Source of the DNA: Anaerolineales bacterium
GTDB taxonomy: Bacteria > Chloroflexota > Anaerolineae > 4572-78 > J111
Assembly: GCA_012032575.1 (NCBI GenBank)
Contig: JAAUSP010000087.1
Coordinates: forward strand, 1 to 18,238
Length of the DNA: 18,238 nucleotides
Direction: 5' to 3'
Positions 7,250 to 15,317 of the stretch are shown here, piece by piece; the first letter of the stretch is position 1; every line of letters begins with the position of its first letter. The translations under genes were made by a program, and so were the position numbers. The notes beneath the pieces are model-generated. The model worked only from the letters and a program-made list of their open reading frames with translations. It searched no databases and had not been told where the DNA came from.

Positions 7250-7273
7250 TTGACCCGCAAGGCGTAATATAAT
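7243..7273 (+). promoter_or_regulatory. Divergent promoter for the GNAT-lipoprotein genes
   Basis: On the plus strand, a perfect TTGACA (7243-7248) is followed by TATAAT (7268-7273) at 19 bp, or TAATAT (7265-7270) at 16 bp. It shares its -35 bases with the minus-strand promoter. The transcript would carry a ~100-nt leader containing hairpin D. Confidence 0.6.
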
Positions 7274-7302
7274 AGTGGAGTTTCGTTGTTTGTTAGGAAT
7301 CA

Positions 7303-7363
7303 CGGAGATTATACTGGAGATTAGAGATTGGAGATTCATGCTAATAATAATCTCTAATCTCTC
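7303..7363. repeat. Tandem-repeat hairpin D (GGAGATTA units) in the GNAT leader
   Basis: The left part repeats GGAGATTA, GGAGATTA, GAGATT and GGAGATT. The right part is AATCTCT, AATCTCT, CC. Perfect 13-bp arms GAGATTAGAGATT (7317-7329) and their inverse (7349-7361) enclose a 19-nt loop. It lies 20 bp upstream of the GNAT start, within its transcribed leader if the promoter at 7243-7273 is used. Confidence 0.8.
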
Positions 7364-7381
7364 CATGAGTTGGAGCCGCCG

Positions 7382-8248
7382 ATGCCTTTAACCCTTGAAC
7401 AGAGTTACGGTCTGAATCCCATTCAGTTAGCCCAGATTCAGCAATTGGAAAGCGTTTGTAATCAATTTGAAGCCTTAACCATGAAGCTGAATTGGATAAC
7501 GCTGCGTGACCGGCCTCGGGATCAGGGCAATGATTTTCTGGCTTACGCGGATGAGCAATTGGTGGGTTATCTGGCTCTGTACGGCTTTAACCAACGCGAA
7601 GCCGAAATCAGCGGCATGACCCATCCGGCCTATCGCCGCCGGGGCATTTTTAAACAGTTGGTGGCCCTGGCCAGCACCGAACTTAAAGCCCGCACTATCC
7701 CCGACATGCTCTTTATTTGTGAGCAGCAGTCAACCGCCGGAAAAACCAGCCTGCAAGCCCTGGCGGCCCGCTATGAATTTTCTGAATATAAAATGCGCTG
7801 GCAGGAGCCGGCGGCTTTCGTTGCCGCTGCGCCGGTGCTCCAGCTTCAGCCAGCCGAGCCGGAAGATATTCCCGAACTGGTGAGCCTGGACGAACTATGC
7901 TTTGGCGTTTCCGCTGAAGCCGCGCAGAGTTGGCTGGCTCAGGATATGCTTGATCCGCAGCGGCGAGTCTGGTTGGTCACGCTTGGCCCGGCGAAGATTG
8001 GCAAAATTAATATCTGGCGCAGTGAAACCGAAACCTATATCTCCGGGTTCTGCATCCGTCCGGAGTATCGCGGCCAGGGCCACGGTAAAACAGTTCTGAC
8101 CCGCCTCCTCGAACAGTTGGCCGCCGAGAACCATGCTCAGGTGGTGCTCGAAGTGGCCTGCGCAAATGAACATGCCCTGTCCTTGTATCAGCAGTGCGGG
8201 TTTCGCACCGTTACAGCCTACGATTACTATCGTTTACCTGTCTCATAA
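7382..8248 (+). CDS. Tandem GNAT-family N-acetyltransferase
   Basis: 288 residues from ATG 7382, with GGAG six bases upstream. A TTG at 7370 would lie before the ribosome site and was not used. Two GNAT folds are present. The N-terminal one has the acetyl-CoA loop region HPAYRRRGIFKQL (near residues 78-90). The C-terminal one has FCIRPEYRGQGHGKTVLTRL, then VVLEVACANEHALSLYQQCGF, a standard motif A/B order. The RGQGHGK loop in the C-terminal half best matches the pyrophosphate-binding Q/RxxGxG/A motif, so that half is likely the active one. Two-domain GNATs include mycothiol synthase, but the substrate here cannot be read from sequence. The lipoprotein gene begins 9 bp downstream, its ribosome site overlapping this stop codon, so the two are co-transcribed. 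Confidence 0.88.
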   Translation: MPLTLEQSYGLNPIQLAQIQQLESVCNQFEALTMKLNWITLRDRPRDQGNDFLAYADEQLVGYLALYGFNQREAEISGMTHPAYRRRGIFKQLVALASTELKARTIPDMLFICEQQSTAGKTSLQALAARYEFSEYKMRWQEPAAFVAAAPVLQLQPAEPEDIPELVSLDELCFGVSAEAAQSWLAQDMLDPQRRVWLVTLGPAKIGKINIWRSETETYISGFCIRPEYRGQGHGKTVLTRLLEQLAAENHAQVVLEVACANEHALSLYQQCGFRTVTAYDYYRLPVS

Positions 8249-8257
8249 GGAGGCAGC

Positions 8258-10084
8258 ATGGCGATTGCCGGATTTTACCTCAAAAGAATGGTGGGTCTCG
8301 GTTTACCGATTTTGCTTGTGGCCGCCTGCTCCGGCGACGGAGGGTTGTCCCTGCTTGCGCCGGGACCGGCAGCGACCGAGGAAGTTCAAGCCACGGCTAC
8401 CACCTTGCCGCCCATCGGTGGTTCAGGCTCGACTATCATTGCCAATGCCCCGGACCCGGCCCCCAATAATGAGGCAGTCGTGGATACGGTCGAAGTTTTG
8501 CTGCTGGAGACTTTTCCGGTTCAGGCCAACGCCCGCGTGCGAGGTAAGTTTCCGGATGGCTGCGTCACCATCGAACGGATCAGCCAGGAACGCAGCGGTA
8601 ACACCTTTGCGGCCACTATCTTCACCACCCGCCAGCCCGACGCCGGTTGCATCGCCCAGCTTCAAGCCTTTGAACAGGTGCTGCCGCTCGACGTTTCGGA
8701 TTTAGCGCCGGGAACCTACACCGTCACCATTCGGGGGGCCAACAGCGTCAGCACCACTTTTCAATTGAGTGACGAAAACCCTGCCCCGGCGACGGCCACC
8801 CCGGAAATTTTTCCCTCCCCGACGGCCACCCCCTCGCCTCTGCCGGTCCCGGCCAACGGCTCAATTGGCGGGGTCGTCTGGGCCGACTTCTGCCGGCGGC
8901 TGGTCAATGGCGCTCCCTCCGCCGGCTGTATCCCTGATGGACAGGGCAATTATCGCGCCGACGGCACTTACAATAACGGTGAAGCCCGGATTGCGGGCGT
9001 ACTGGTGGCGCTCAGCCGGGGCGGCTGCGCCAGCGCCAATGCAAATGCCCTGCAAACAACCACCGATGCAACCGGTTTTTATTCCTTTGGCAATCTGGAG
9101 CCGGGGCCGTACTGCGTCGCCATCGAGACCCGGGTGGAGCCAAATTTGTCCTTACTTTTACCCGGCGCGTGGACTTATCCTGCGCCCGGTATTGGCCGCA
9201 CCGAAGTCATCCTGGGGGCCGGTGAAAACAAAAGTGCTGATTTTGGCTGGGATGACCAGTTTGACCAGACACCGCCCGGCCCGGCCGCCTGTGTTGACCA
9301 GGCCGCCTACGTGGCCGATGTGACCATCCCCGATAATACGCCCATAGCTCCCGGTGCGCCGTTTGTCAAAACCTGGCGAATCCGCAACATTGGAAGTTGT
9401 ACCTGGGGGAGTGACTATGCCCTGGTTTTTACCGGCGGTGAGCCGATGGGCGGGCAAGGGCCAACCCCGCTGCCGCAGCCGGTTCAACCCGGCACTGAAA
9501 TCGAGCTGTCGCTGGCGCTGGTGGGACCGTCCGCGCCGGGGGTATATCGGGGGGAGTGGAAATTACAGAATGGCAGCGAAAACTTGTTTGGCAGCCGGGG
9601 GAACTATCCGTTTTACGTGCAAATTTTGGTCGGCGGCGCAGTTACCCCGACCGCTCCGGCTGTCCTGAGCATCGGCGGGGTGGTTTGGGAGGATTTTTGC
9701 GCCCCGCCCGCACAAAACAACGCCCCCTCGGGAAACTGTATTCTGGCGGACGACGGCAGCGGAGTCTACCGGGCCGATGGGGTGTTTAACAATGGGGAAC
9801 GGGGTCTGGCCGGGGTGCAGGTCAAACTAAGCGTGGGCGAGTGTCCCGGCAATAATTTTGTTTTTTCCACCGCCACCACCGGCCCTGACGGCAGGTATAG
9901 GTTCGATAATCTGCAAGCCGGCCCGCACTGCGTCTCGATTGACGCCCTGGCTGAGCCAAACGCCTCGCTCCTGCTCCCCGGCACCTGGACCTTCCCCGCT
10001 CCCGACACAGCCGGCACAACCGTCATCGCCGGCGCTGAAGGCAGCCAGGCAATTGATTTTGGCTGGGATTATCAGCTTCGCTGA
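8258..10084 (+). CDS. Surface lipoprotein with SdrD-B-like / four-tryptophan (NBR1-Ig) / SdrD-B-like architecture
   Basis: 608 residues from ATG 8258; AAGGAGG at 8247-8253 overlaps the GNAT stop. A signal peptide ends in the lipobox VAAC with lipidated C24. A beta-rich domain occupies ~76-170 (VVDTVEVLLLETFPVQANA...). A Pro/Thr-rich linker is at ~172-200. The SdrD-B-like repeat 1 is at ~202-332 and repeat 2 at ~471-604; both contain SIGGVVW, YRADG, NNGE, AGV and DFGWD. Between them lies a four-tryptophan/NBR1-type Ig domain (346-458; VTIPDNTPIAPGAPFVKTWR, W373, W383, W434). Cysteine pairs in each B-like repeat suggest disulphides. It probably acts as an exposed adhesin or scaffold; no catalytic motif was found. 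It ends 6 bp from the convergent kinase gene. Confidence 0.87.
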   Translation: MAIAGFYLKRMVGLGLPILLVAACSGDGGLSLLAPGPAATEEVQATATTLPPIGGSGSTIIANAPDPAPNNEAVVDTVEVLLLETFPVQANARVRGKFPDGCVTIERISQERSGNTFAATIFTTRQPDAGCIAQLQAFEQVLPLDVSDLAPGTYTVTIRGANSVSTTFQLSDENPAPATATPEIFPSPTATPSPLPVPANGSIGGVVWADFCRRLVNGAPSAGCIPDGQGNYRADGTYNNGEARIAGVLVALSRGGCASANANALQTTTDATGFYSFGNLEPGPYCVAIETRVEPNLSLLLPGAWTYPAPGIGRTEVILGAGENKSADFGWDDQFDQTPPGPAACVDQAAYVADVTIPDNTPIAPGAPFVKTWRIRNIGSCTWGSDYALVFTGGEPMGGQGPTPLPQPVQPGTEIELSLALVGPSAPGVYRGEWKLQNGSENLFGSRGNYPFYVQILVGGAVTPTAPAVLSIGGVVWEDFCAPPAQNNAPSGNCILADDGSGVYRADGVFNNGERGLAGVQVKLSVGECPGNNFVFSTATTGPDGRYRFDNLQAGPHCVSIDALAEPNASLLLPGTWTFPAPDTAGTTVIAGAEGSQAIDFGWDYQLR

Positions 10085-10090
10085 CGGCCG

Positions 10091-11023
10091 TCACAATTGC
10101 CGCACTTCTACCTGGGGCAGCAGCCGCTCGACATCGGGCCGGCGGCTGTCGGCAGTGCCCTCGGTGAGGACACAGGCTGCGCCTCCGGCAGCGGCCCAGC
10201 GCAGTGCTTCCGCCCAACTTTCGCCTAACGATAGCCGCCAGGCCAGCATGGCCGAGGCCGTATCGCCCGCGCCGGCAGTATTGACTGCCTGCTGGAGCGG
10301 CGCGGTCGCCAAAAATACTCCTTCCGGGCTGAGCGCCAAAATTCCCTCTTCGCCGCAGGTAATCACCAGCGCGCCAGCTTTTCTTCGCTCGTGTACCGTT
10401 TGAGCCAGGCTTTGCAGCTCGGCCAGACTGGCGGCGCTGAGGTTGAAGGTTCGTTCAAATTCCACCTGATTCATTTTAAGAATATCCGGCGGGGCCGCCA
10501 GGGTCGCCAGGATCGGCGGGCCGGAGGCGTCAATCAAAATGGGGACGTGGGCCGCCCGCGCCAGTTCGATCATGGTCTGATAGAACGTGTCCGGCAGGCC
10601 GGGAGCCAGCGAACCGGCGGCAATCAGCCAGTCGGCCTGGGGCAGATAGGTTTGGCAGCGTTCGATAAGCTGGGCGAGACCGGCGGGGGGAATAGACAGC
10701 GTCCCCGCTGTGACCAGACTGGTACGGTGATGCTTTGTTTCCAGCAGCACGTGGACAATCCGGGTGTCGCCTTCCAGCCAGATCAAATCGTGACGGATGC
10801 CATAATTGTCCAATAGCCGGGCCAAAAGTTCGCCGTGGGGGCCGGCCACAAAGGTGAGGGCCAGGGTATCTATTTCAAAAGTGCGCAGCGCCACCGAAGT
10901 ATCGCAGCCTTTGCCGCCGACGCTGTGAATTGTACGGGTCGCTCTCATCGCCGTGCCTGGCTGGAACTCGTCAATAAAAATGACTCGATCCACCGCGGCG
11001 TTGGGTGTTACAGTCAGGATCAT
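10091..11023 (-). CDS. PfkB-family sugar kinase, 1-phosphofructokinase/tagatose-6-phosphate kinase-like
   Basis: 310 residues from ATG 11023, with AAGGGAG seven bases upstream. It has the typical hexose-phosphate-kinase start MILTVTPNAAVDR, the GGKG substrate motif (36-39), KMNQVEFE at 183-190 (compare KPN.xE in the family), and the catalytic anion-hole block NTAGAGDT with D254. These proteins phosphorylate fructose-1-phosphate or tagatose-6-phosphate at the cost of ATP in the cytosol. GGKGCDTS replaces the more usual GGKGINVA, so the specificity is uncertain. No PTS gene or regulator is adjacent; the neighbours are a convergent lipoprotein and a divergent tig. It may be a stand-alone glycolytic side-entry enzyme. 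Confidence 0.86.
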   Translation of the reverse strand: MILTVTPNAAVDRVIFIDEFQPGTAMRATRTIHSVGGKGCDTSVALRTFEIDTLALTFVAGPHGELLARLLDNYGIRHDLIWLEGDTRIVHVLLETKHHRTSLVTAGTLSIPPAGLAQLIERCQTYLPQADWLIAAGSLAPGLPDTFYQTMIELARAAHVPILIDASGPPILATLAAPPDILKMNQVEFERTFNLSAASLAELQSLAQTVHERRKAGALVITCGEEGILALSPEGVFLATAPLQQAVNTAGAGDTASAMLAWRLSLGESWAEALRWAAAGGAACVLTEGTADSRRPDVERLLPQVEVRQL

Positions 11024-11065
11024 GGTTGATCTCCCTTGAGGAATGTTGAACAGGGCAATGATTTT

Positions 11066-11104
11066 TGATGCGTGATGCGTGATGCGTAAAAGTCAAGCGT
11101 CACG
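11066..11104. repeat. Tandem-heptamer hairpin E (TGATGCG units)
   Basis: Three perfect tandem TGATGCG copies (11066-11086). The stretch CGTGATGC (11078-11085) pairs with GCGTCACG (11097-11104) with one G-T wobble around an 11-nt loop. It lies in the divergent fruK-like/tig gap. Confidence 0.7.
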
Positions 11105-11135
11105 TAGCCCGCCAGCAATGTCATTGGGTTACCGA

Positions 11136-11184
11136 GCAGCATCCTGAGTAGGGGAGCGAAGCGACCCGTAGCGAAGGATGCTGC
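11136..11184. repeat. Dispersed palindrome with GCAGCATCCT / AGGATGCTGC arms
   Basis: Perfect 10-bp arms (11136-11145 and 11175-11184) flank a 29-nt loop with its own smaller pairing (TAGGGG against CCCGTA). The loop core AGCGAAGCGA and the GAAGGATG ending resemble the widely dispersed 'ATCCTGAGCGAAGCGAAGGAT' type of intergenic repeat (recalled, not searched). It is not built from tandem octamers, so it is a separate class. Confidence 0.6.
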
Positions 11185-11248
11185 GCCCCCTGATTACCGA
11201 CTTTGCTGCACTATACTATGGGTGGGCGGCTGTCGTCAACATGAGACG

Positions 11249-11311
11249 GGGAGGCGAAGAGGCGGGGAGTTTTTCGCCTCCTCGCCTCACATGTCCTCGC
11301 CTCCTCGCGTC
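11249..11311. repeat. Tandem-octamer hairpin G (GAGGCGAA/GAGGCGAG units)
   Basis: The left arm GAGGCGAAGAGGCG (11251-11264) pairs with CGCCTCCTCGCCTC (11275-11288) with a single mismatch around a 10-nt loop ending in five T's. A second inverted copy, CCTCGCCTCCTCGCGTC, follows at 11295-11311. The unit GAGGCGAG is shared with hairpin F downstream of clpX, so G and F flank the tig-clpP-clpX cluster. Confidence 0.8.
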
Positions 11312-11330
11312 AGCAAATAAACGAGTGCCC

Positions 11331-11359
11331 TTGCAAAAACTTTTAACATAAGGTATCAT
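11331..11359 (+). promoter_or_regulatory. Candidate promoter P1 for tig-clpP-clpX
   Basis: TTGCAA (11331-11336) and TATCAT (11354-11359) are 17 bp apart, upstream of tig. Confidence 0.45.
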
Positions 11360-11401
11360 TGAATTATCTGCATGCCACCGCTGACAAAGTTCCCAATTGA
11401 G

Positions 11402-11429
11402 TTGCTTTCTGTAGCATTTATGCTATGAT
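11402..11429 (+). promoter_or_regulatory. Candidate promoter P2 for tig with overlapping palindrome
   Basis: TTGCTT (11402-11407) and TATGAT (11424-11429) are 16 bp apart, 40 bp before the tig GTG. The perfect inverted pair TAGCAT-TT-ATGCTA (11412-11425) lies in the spacer and touches the -10 box, and could be an operator. Confidence 0.45.
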
Positions 11430-11468
11430 GAACTTCATATCTTTAATATAAGTTGAGGTTTACCCCCG

Positions 11469-13175
11469 GTGAAGGTTACAACTGAAGAATTAGAACGCTG
11501 TGAAACCTTGCTGACGGTCGAGCTTGAGCCGGACCAGCAGGAAAAAATGCTTAAAAAAGCAGCTCAACGTATTGCTCGTGAGGTTAAAATCCCCGGTTTC
11601 CGGCCGGGTAAAGCGCCTTACAATGTGATTGTGCGCCGCTTTGGGATCGAAGCTATCCAGAGTGAAGCCTTAGAACAATCAGTTGAAGATTTGGTCAAAG
11701 AGGGCATGGCCGATGTCAATATTACGCCCTTTGCTCAAATCCAGCTCGATGGCGTCGAGTGGACCCCGGCCCTGAAGATCAAAATCAGAATACCGACCCA
11801 GCCCGTGATTGAGTTGGGCGATTATCGCGATGTCCGCCTGGAAGCCAAAGCGGTTGAAGTGACCGAACAGGATGTCGAGGAGGCGCTGCAGCGATTGCAG
11901 GAGCAGCATGCCACCTGGGTTCCGGTGGAGCGCCCGGCTGAAATAGGCGATTTGATTTCGATGACCGTGACCGAGAAGGACGGCGATACGATTTTGTCCG
12001 ATCGCCAGGCGGTCGAATATGAGTTAAAGCTGGTTGAAGACGATGATGACGACGATGATGACGACGACGATGACGACGACGATGATGATGAGATTGAGGA
12101 CGATGAAGATTTAGACGAAGAAGACGAAGAAGACGAAGAAGACGATGATGATGATGATGACGAAGAAGACGAAGAAGACGAAGCCGATGATGATGACGAA
12201 GACGATGATGACGGAAAGCCCTGGCGACCTGATCTGACCACGCCGCTGTTGGGCCTGAGTGCCGGCGAGAGCCGGACGTTTACCCTCACTTATCCCGAAG
12301 ATTTTCAGAATGAGCAGTATGCGGGCAAGGAGATCACCTTTGAGGTCGAAGCGAGCGGGGTCAAGGCCAAAGAACTCGACCCGCTGGATGATGAATTTGC
12401 CAAACAGGTGGGCGAGTACGAAACTCTGGACGCTTTGAAGGACAAAATCCGCGAGGATATCCGCCAGAGCCGCGAGCGGATGAATAACTTCGAGCTAGGC
12501 TCTCAGGCGTTGGACCAGATCATTGAAAGCGCCGAAAAAGTCGAATGGCCGGCTGCCCTCGAAGAAGAGCAGATAGACCACGAGATTGAGCACTACGAGC
12601 ACCACCTCAAAGAAGCCAATCTGACCCTGGATGCCGCGCTGCGCGTCCAAAAGAAAACCAAAGAAGAACTGCGCGAAGACCTGCGCGGCAATGTCGTCAA
12701 GCAGTTGAAACGCAGCCTGGTTATGAGCAAAGTAGCCGAGCTGGAAAAGCTGGAAGTGAGCCAGATGGAAGTGTTGGAACATGCCAAGCTGATGGCCGAT
12801 ATGTATGGCGGCGGCGACCGCATGTGGCAGACCCTGCTGGCTTCGGAAGCGCGCCAGAATACGATCGTCAATGATTTGCTGTCCAGCAAAGTGGTAGTGC
12901 GCCTGGGCCTCATCGCCAGAGGTGAAGCGCCTGATCTCGATGCGGCGGAAACTTCCGCTGAGAGCGAGACCAGCGCAGAACCGGCTCCGGCGAGCGAAGA
13001 GGTCGAGGCAGAACCGGCTGCGGTGAGTGAAGAGGCCGAGGTAGAACCGGCTGCGGTAAGCGAAGCTGACGAGGCAGAACCGGCTGCTGACAGCAGCCCC
13101 GTGCCTATCAGCACGGCCGATGAGGCCGGTGAGGTCACCAGTGAGTCATCTGAGACAGTTACAAACAAGGTTTAA
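11469..13175 (+). CDS. tig: Trigger factor with giant acidic insertion in the PPIase domain
   Basis: 568 residues from GTG 11469; GAGG lies ten bases upstream. Residues 1-~150 are the ribosome-binding domain with the signature GFRPGKAP at 43-50. The FKBP-type PPIase region spans ~155-300 and the C-terminal chaperone arms run from ~300 to 490. Trigger factors are usually 430-450 residues. The extra length has two sources. One is a run from 190 to 248 with 17 consecutive Asp and almost nothing but Asp/Glu, placed between YELKLV and [12 protein letters not shown]. The other is an Ala/Glu/Pro tail of 33-bp repeats (from ~503). The gene is followed 28 bp later by clpP and is very probably co-transcribed with clpP and clpX, coupling nascent-chain folding with degradation. 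Confidence 0.95.
   Translation: MKVTTEELERCETLLTVELEPDQQEKMLKKAAQRIAREVKIPGFRPGKAPYNVIVRRFGIEAIQSEALEQSVEDLVKEGMADVNITPFAQIQLDGVEWTPALKIKIRIPTQPVIELGDYRDVRLEAKAVEVTEQDVEEALQRLQEQHATWVPVERPAEIGDLISMTVTEKDGDTILSDRQAVEYELKLVEDDDDDDDDDDDDDDDDDEIEDDEDLDEEDEEDEEDDDDDDDEEDEEDEADDDDEDDDDGKPWRPDLTTPLLGLSAGESRTFTLTYPEDFQNEQYAGKEITFEVEASGVKAKELDPLDDEFAKQVGEYETLDALKDKIREDIRQSRERMNNFELGSQALDQIIESAEKVEWPAALEEEQIDHEIEHYEHHLKEANLTLDAALRVQKKTKEELREDLRGNVVKQLKRSLVMSKVAELEKLEVSQMEVLEHAKLMADMYGGGDRMWQTLLASEARQNTIVNDLLSSKVVVRLGLIARGEAPDLDAAETSAESETSAEPAPASEEVEAEPAAVSEEAEVEPAAVSEADEAEPAADSSPVPISTADEAGEVTSESSETVTNKV
12036..12212 (+). repeat. GAY/GAR codon run encoding the acidic tract of trigger factor
   Basis: About 59 codons, almost all GAC/GAT/GAA/GAG, form a low-complexity strand bias. 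Asp codons are mixed GAC and GAT rather than one repeated triplet, which suggests selection for acidity rather than simple slippage alone. The antisense poly-Ser frame it creates is not a gene. Confidence 0.9.
12975..13091 (+). repeat. 33-bp tandem repeat in the tig 3' end
   Basis: Units at 12975-13007, 13008-13040 and 13041-13073 plus a partial copy encode [33 protein letters not shown] and AEPAAD. The result is a flexible acidic tail on trigger factor. Confidence 0.88.
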
Positions 13176-13203
13176 TGGTAGTACGAAAGGAGTTTTAAAC
13201 ACA

Positions 13204-13872
13204 ATGTTTTCCAATTTTCCCCAAGCCGTAATCCCGATGGTGATCGAAAGTACCGGGCGCGGTGAGCGGGCTTACGATATTTATTCGCTCCTGTTAAAAG
13301 AACGGATCATCTTCCTGGGAACGCCGATCAACGATCAGGTGGCTAACCTGATGGTGGCCCAGTTGCTTTTCCTGAACCGAGAAGACCCGGAGCGGGAAAT
13401 CCAGATATACATTAACTGCCCCGGCGGCATTATCTATGCCGGTCTGGCCATTTACGATACCATGCAGCAGATTCAGGCCCCGATCAGCACCTTTGCGGTT
13501 GGGGTTACGGCCAGTATGGGCACAGTGCTGCTGGCGGCGGGGTCGCCGGGTCAGCGGTATGCGCTGCCTCACGCCACCATCCACATGCACCAGGCCGGCG
13601 GCGGGGCGCAGGGTTACACCACCGACGTGGAAATTCAGTACCGCGAAATGAAGCGCCAGCAGGATTTGCTGTTCAACATTATCAGCAAGCACACCCACCA
13701 GCCGGTCGAGCGTATTGCCGATGACTTTGAGCGGGATCGTTGGATGGATGCCCACATGGCCAAGGAATATGGTCTGGTAGACGACATTTTGGGCGAGCCG
13801 CCAACCGTCAGAATGGAAGATGACTCCAAAAAAGGCGATTCCAAAAAGGGCGATAATGTAAATGGTCAGTAG
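13204..13872 (+). CDS. clpP: ATP-dependent Clp protease proteolytic subunit ClpP
   Basis: 222 residues from ATG 13204, with AAGGAG eleven bases upstream. An upstream in-frame start at 13120 lies within tig and was discarded. The serine-protease triad is present: S104 in VTASMG, H129 in IHMHQAGGG and D178 in ERDRW. NCPGG (71-75; usually NSPGG) forms the oxyanion-region loop. The first residues ([13 protein letters not shown]) are the mature N-terminal loop region of ClpP, and there is no long propeptide. The C-terminus carries a charged extension with a duplicated DSKKG motif (207-216). ClpP forms the 14-mer barrel that degrades substrates unfolded by ClpX. Its stop overlaps the clpX start by 11 bp, so the two are translated together. 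Confidence 0.96.
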   Translation: MFSNFPQAVIPMVIESTGRGERAYDIYSLLLKERIIFLGTPINDQVANLMVAQLLFLNREDPEREIQIYINCPGGIIYAGLAIYDTMQQIQAPISTFAVGVTASMGTVLLAAGSPGQRYALPHATIHMHQAGGGAQGYTTDVEIQYREMKRQQDLLFNIISKHTHQPVERIADDFERDRWMDAHMAKEYGLVDDILGEPPTVRMEDDSKKGDSKKGDNVNGQ

Positions 13873-15253
13873 GTTCCGCTCCGACATTCAAATTTGCTCA
13901 TTCTGCAAGCGGTCACAGGACGAGGTTAACCGGCTTATCGCCGGACCCGACCAGGTGTTCATCTGTGATGAGTGCGTGGACTTGTGCCGCGACATCCTGG
14001 AGGAAGATACCCCGGCCTCGCCGGAGGCCAAGTTTCAGCAAAACCGTATTCTTTCTCCCAAAGAAATTTATGAGCAGTTGAATGAATGGGTGGTGGGCCA
14101 GGATCGGGCCAAGAAAGTTCTGTCGGTAGCGGTTTACAACCATTACAAGCGGATCAATCGGCATAGCCATGCCGGCAAAAAAGAGTCCGAAGTAGAATTG
14201 CAAAAGAGTAATATTTTGCTGATTGGGCCAACAGGGTGCGGTAAAACTCTGTTGGCCCAAACTTTGGCCCGGATTCTGGATGTGCCGTTTTGCATTGTGG
14301 ATGCCACGGCTCTGACCGAAGCCGGCTACGTGGGCGAGGATGTCGAAAATATCTTGCTGCGCCTGATCCAGGCGGCGGATTACGACATTACGCGGGCGCA
14401 GCAGGGCATTATCTATATTGACGAGATTGACAAAGCCGCCCGTAAATCGGGCGATAATCCTTCGATTACCCGCGATGTGTCCGGCGAGGGGGTGCAGCAG
14501 GCCCTGCTCAAGATCATCGAAGGGGTGCAGGCCAATGTGCCGCCGCAGGGCGGGCGCAAGCATCCGCACCAGGATTTTATCCAGATAGATACCTCTAACA
14601 TTCTTTTTATATGTGGCGGGGCATTTGATAACCTGGATAAAAATGTCGAAGAGCGGCTGGGGGTCAAGGGCCGGATGGGTTTTACCCGCGAACAGGCCCG
14701 GCGCAAATTCGAGCAGCCGGCTCCGGTCAAGCCGCAAATTGGACACTTGCAGGAAGTGACAGCCCTCTCCAAAGAAGCCCAAACCATTGCCAAAGACGAA
14801 GAGACTGTTCAGTACACGGCGCAACTGTTAGCCCAGGTAACGCCCGACGATCTGTTGGCTTACGGCCTCATCCCCGAATTTGTGGGCCGGCTGCCGGTGA
14901 TTGTCACCGTTGAGCCGCTGGGTCACGCCGCCCTGATGCAGATTTTGACCGGTCCGCGCAATGCGGTGGTCAAACAGTTCCAGCATCTTTTCGCCCTGGA
15001 TGAGGTCGAACTGGTGTTTACCCCCGAAGCCCTCTCTATTGCCGCCGCTCTGGCCCTGAAGTACAAAACCGGGGCGCGTGGGCTGCGGGCCATCATCGAA
15101 GAAGCGCTGCTGGATGTGATGTACGAAATCCCCTCGCGCAAAGATATTCGCAAGTGTATTATTGGCGCGGCGGTTATTCGCCGTGATGCCCGGCCCGAAT
15201 TGTACGACGAGTTTGGCCGGCCCATCGGCGTATCGCTGGATAAAGCGGCTTAA
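13862..15253 (+). CDS. clpX: ATP-dependent Clp protease unfoldase ClpX, with enlarged ClpP-contact loop
   Basis: 463 residues from ATG 13862. The N-terminal zinc-binding domain has C12, C15, C35 and C38. The AAA+ core has Walker A GPTGCGKT (122-129), pore loop GYVG (155-158), Walker B IIYIDEID (183-190), the RKH loop (232-234) and sensor 2 TGARGLR (403-409). The ClpP-docking IGF motif is replaced by MGF (272-274) and is followed by 47 residues before LLAQV. From memory, E. coli ClpX has about 15 there, so this is an insertion of ~32 residues (bases 14684-14824). ClpX unfolds tagged proteins and feeds them to ClpP. It overlaps clpP by 11 bp and is followed by a strong terminator. Confidence 0.96.
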   Translation: MVSRFRSDIQICSFCKRSQDEVNRLIAGPDQVFICDECVDLCRDILEEDTPASPEAKFQQNRILSPKEIYEQLNEWVVGQDRAKKVLSVAVYNHYKRINRHSHAGKKESEVELQKSNILLIGPTGCGKTLLAQTLARILDVPFCIVDATALTEAGYVGEDVENILLRLIQAADYDITRAQQGIIYIDEIDKAARKSGDNPSITRDVSGEGVQQALLKIIEGVQANVPPQGGRKHPHQDFIQIDTSNILFICGGAFDNLDKNVEERLGVKGRMGFTREQARRKFEQPAPVKPQIGHLQEVTALSKEAQTIAKDEETVQYTAQLLAQVTPDDLLAYGLIPEFVGRLPVIVTVEPLGHAALMQILTGPRNAVVKQFQHLFALDEVELVFTPEALSIAAALALKYKTGARGLRAIIEEALLDVMYEIPSRKDIRKCIIGAAVIRRDARPELYDEFGRPIGVSLDKAA

Positions 15254-15282
15254 CAGAGCAATCCCAACAGAAATGTTACTTC

Positions 15283-15308
15283 GGCCAGGGTTAACCCTGG
15301 CCTTTTTT
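15283..15308 (+). terminator. Intrinsic terminator of the tig-clpP-clpX unit
   Basis: A perfect 8-bp stem GGCCAGGG/CCCTGGCC with a TTAA loop (15283-15302) is followed by six T's (15303-15308), 30 bp after the clpX stop. Confidence 0.95.
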
Positions 15309-15317
15309 ATTATCGGT

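Noticed and set aside
7207..7260. TTG start of the phosphoesterase at 7260
   Set aside because: It lies upstream of the operon promoter, so it would not be in the transcript.
11822..12289. Minus-strand poly-serine reading frame
   Set aside because: It is the antisense of the Asp/Glu tract of trigger factor; the plus frame has clear family motifs.
12975..13091. 33-bp repeats as a CRISPR array
   Set aside because: Repeats are directly adjacent without spacers, lie in frame in tig and encode an acidic tail.
13120..13203. Upstream start for clpP
   Set aside because: It would overlap the end of tig; the family N-terminus and the AAGGAG site fit ATG 13204.
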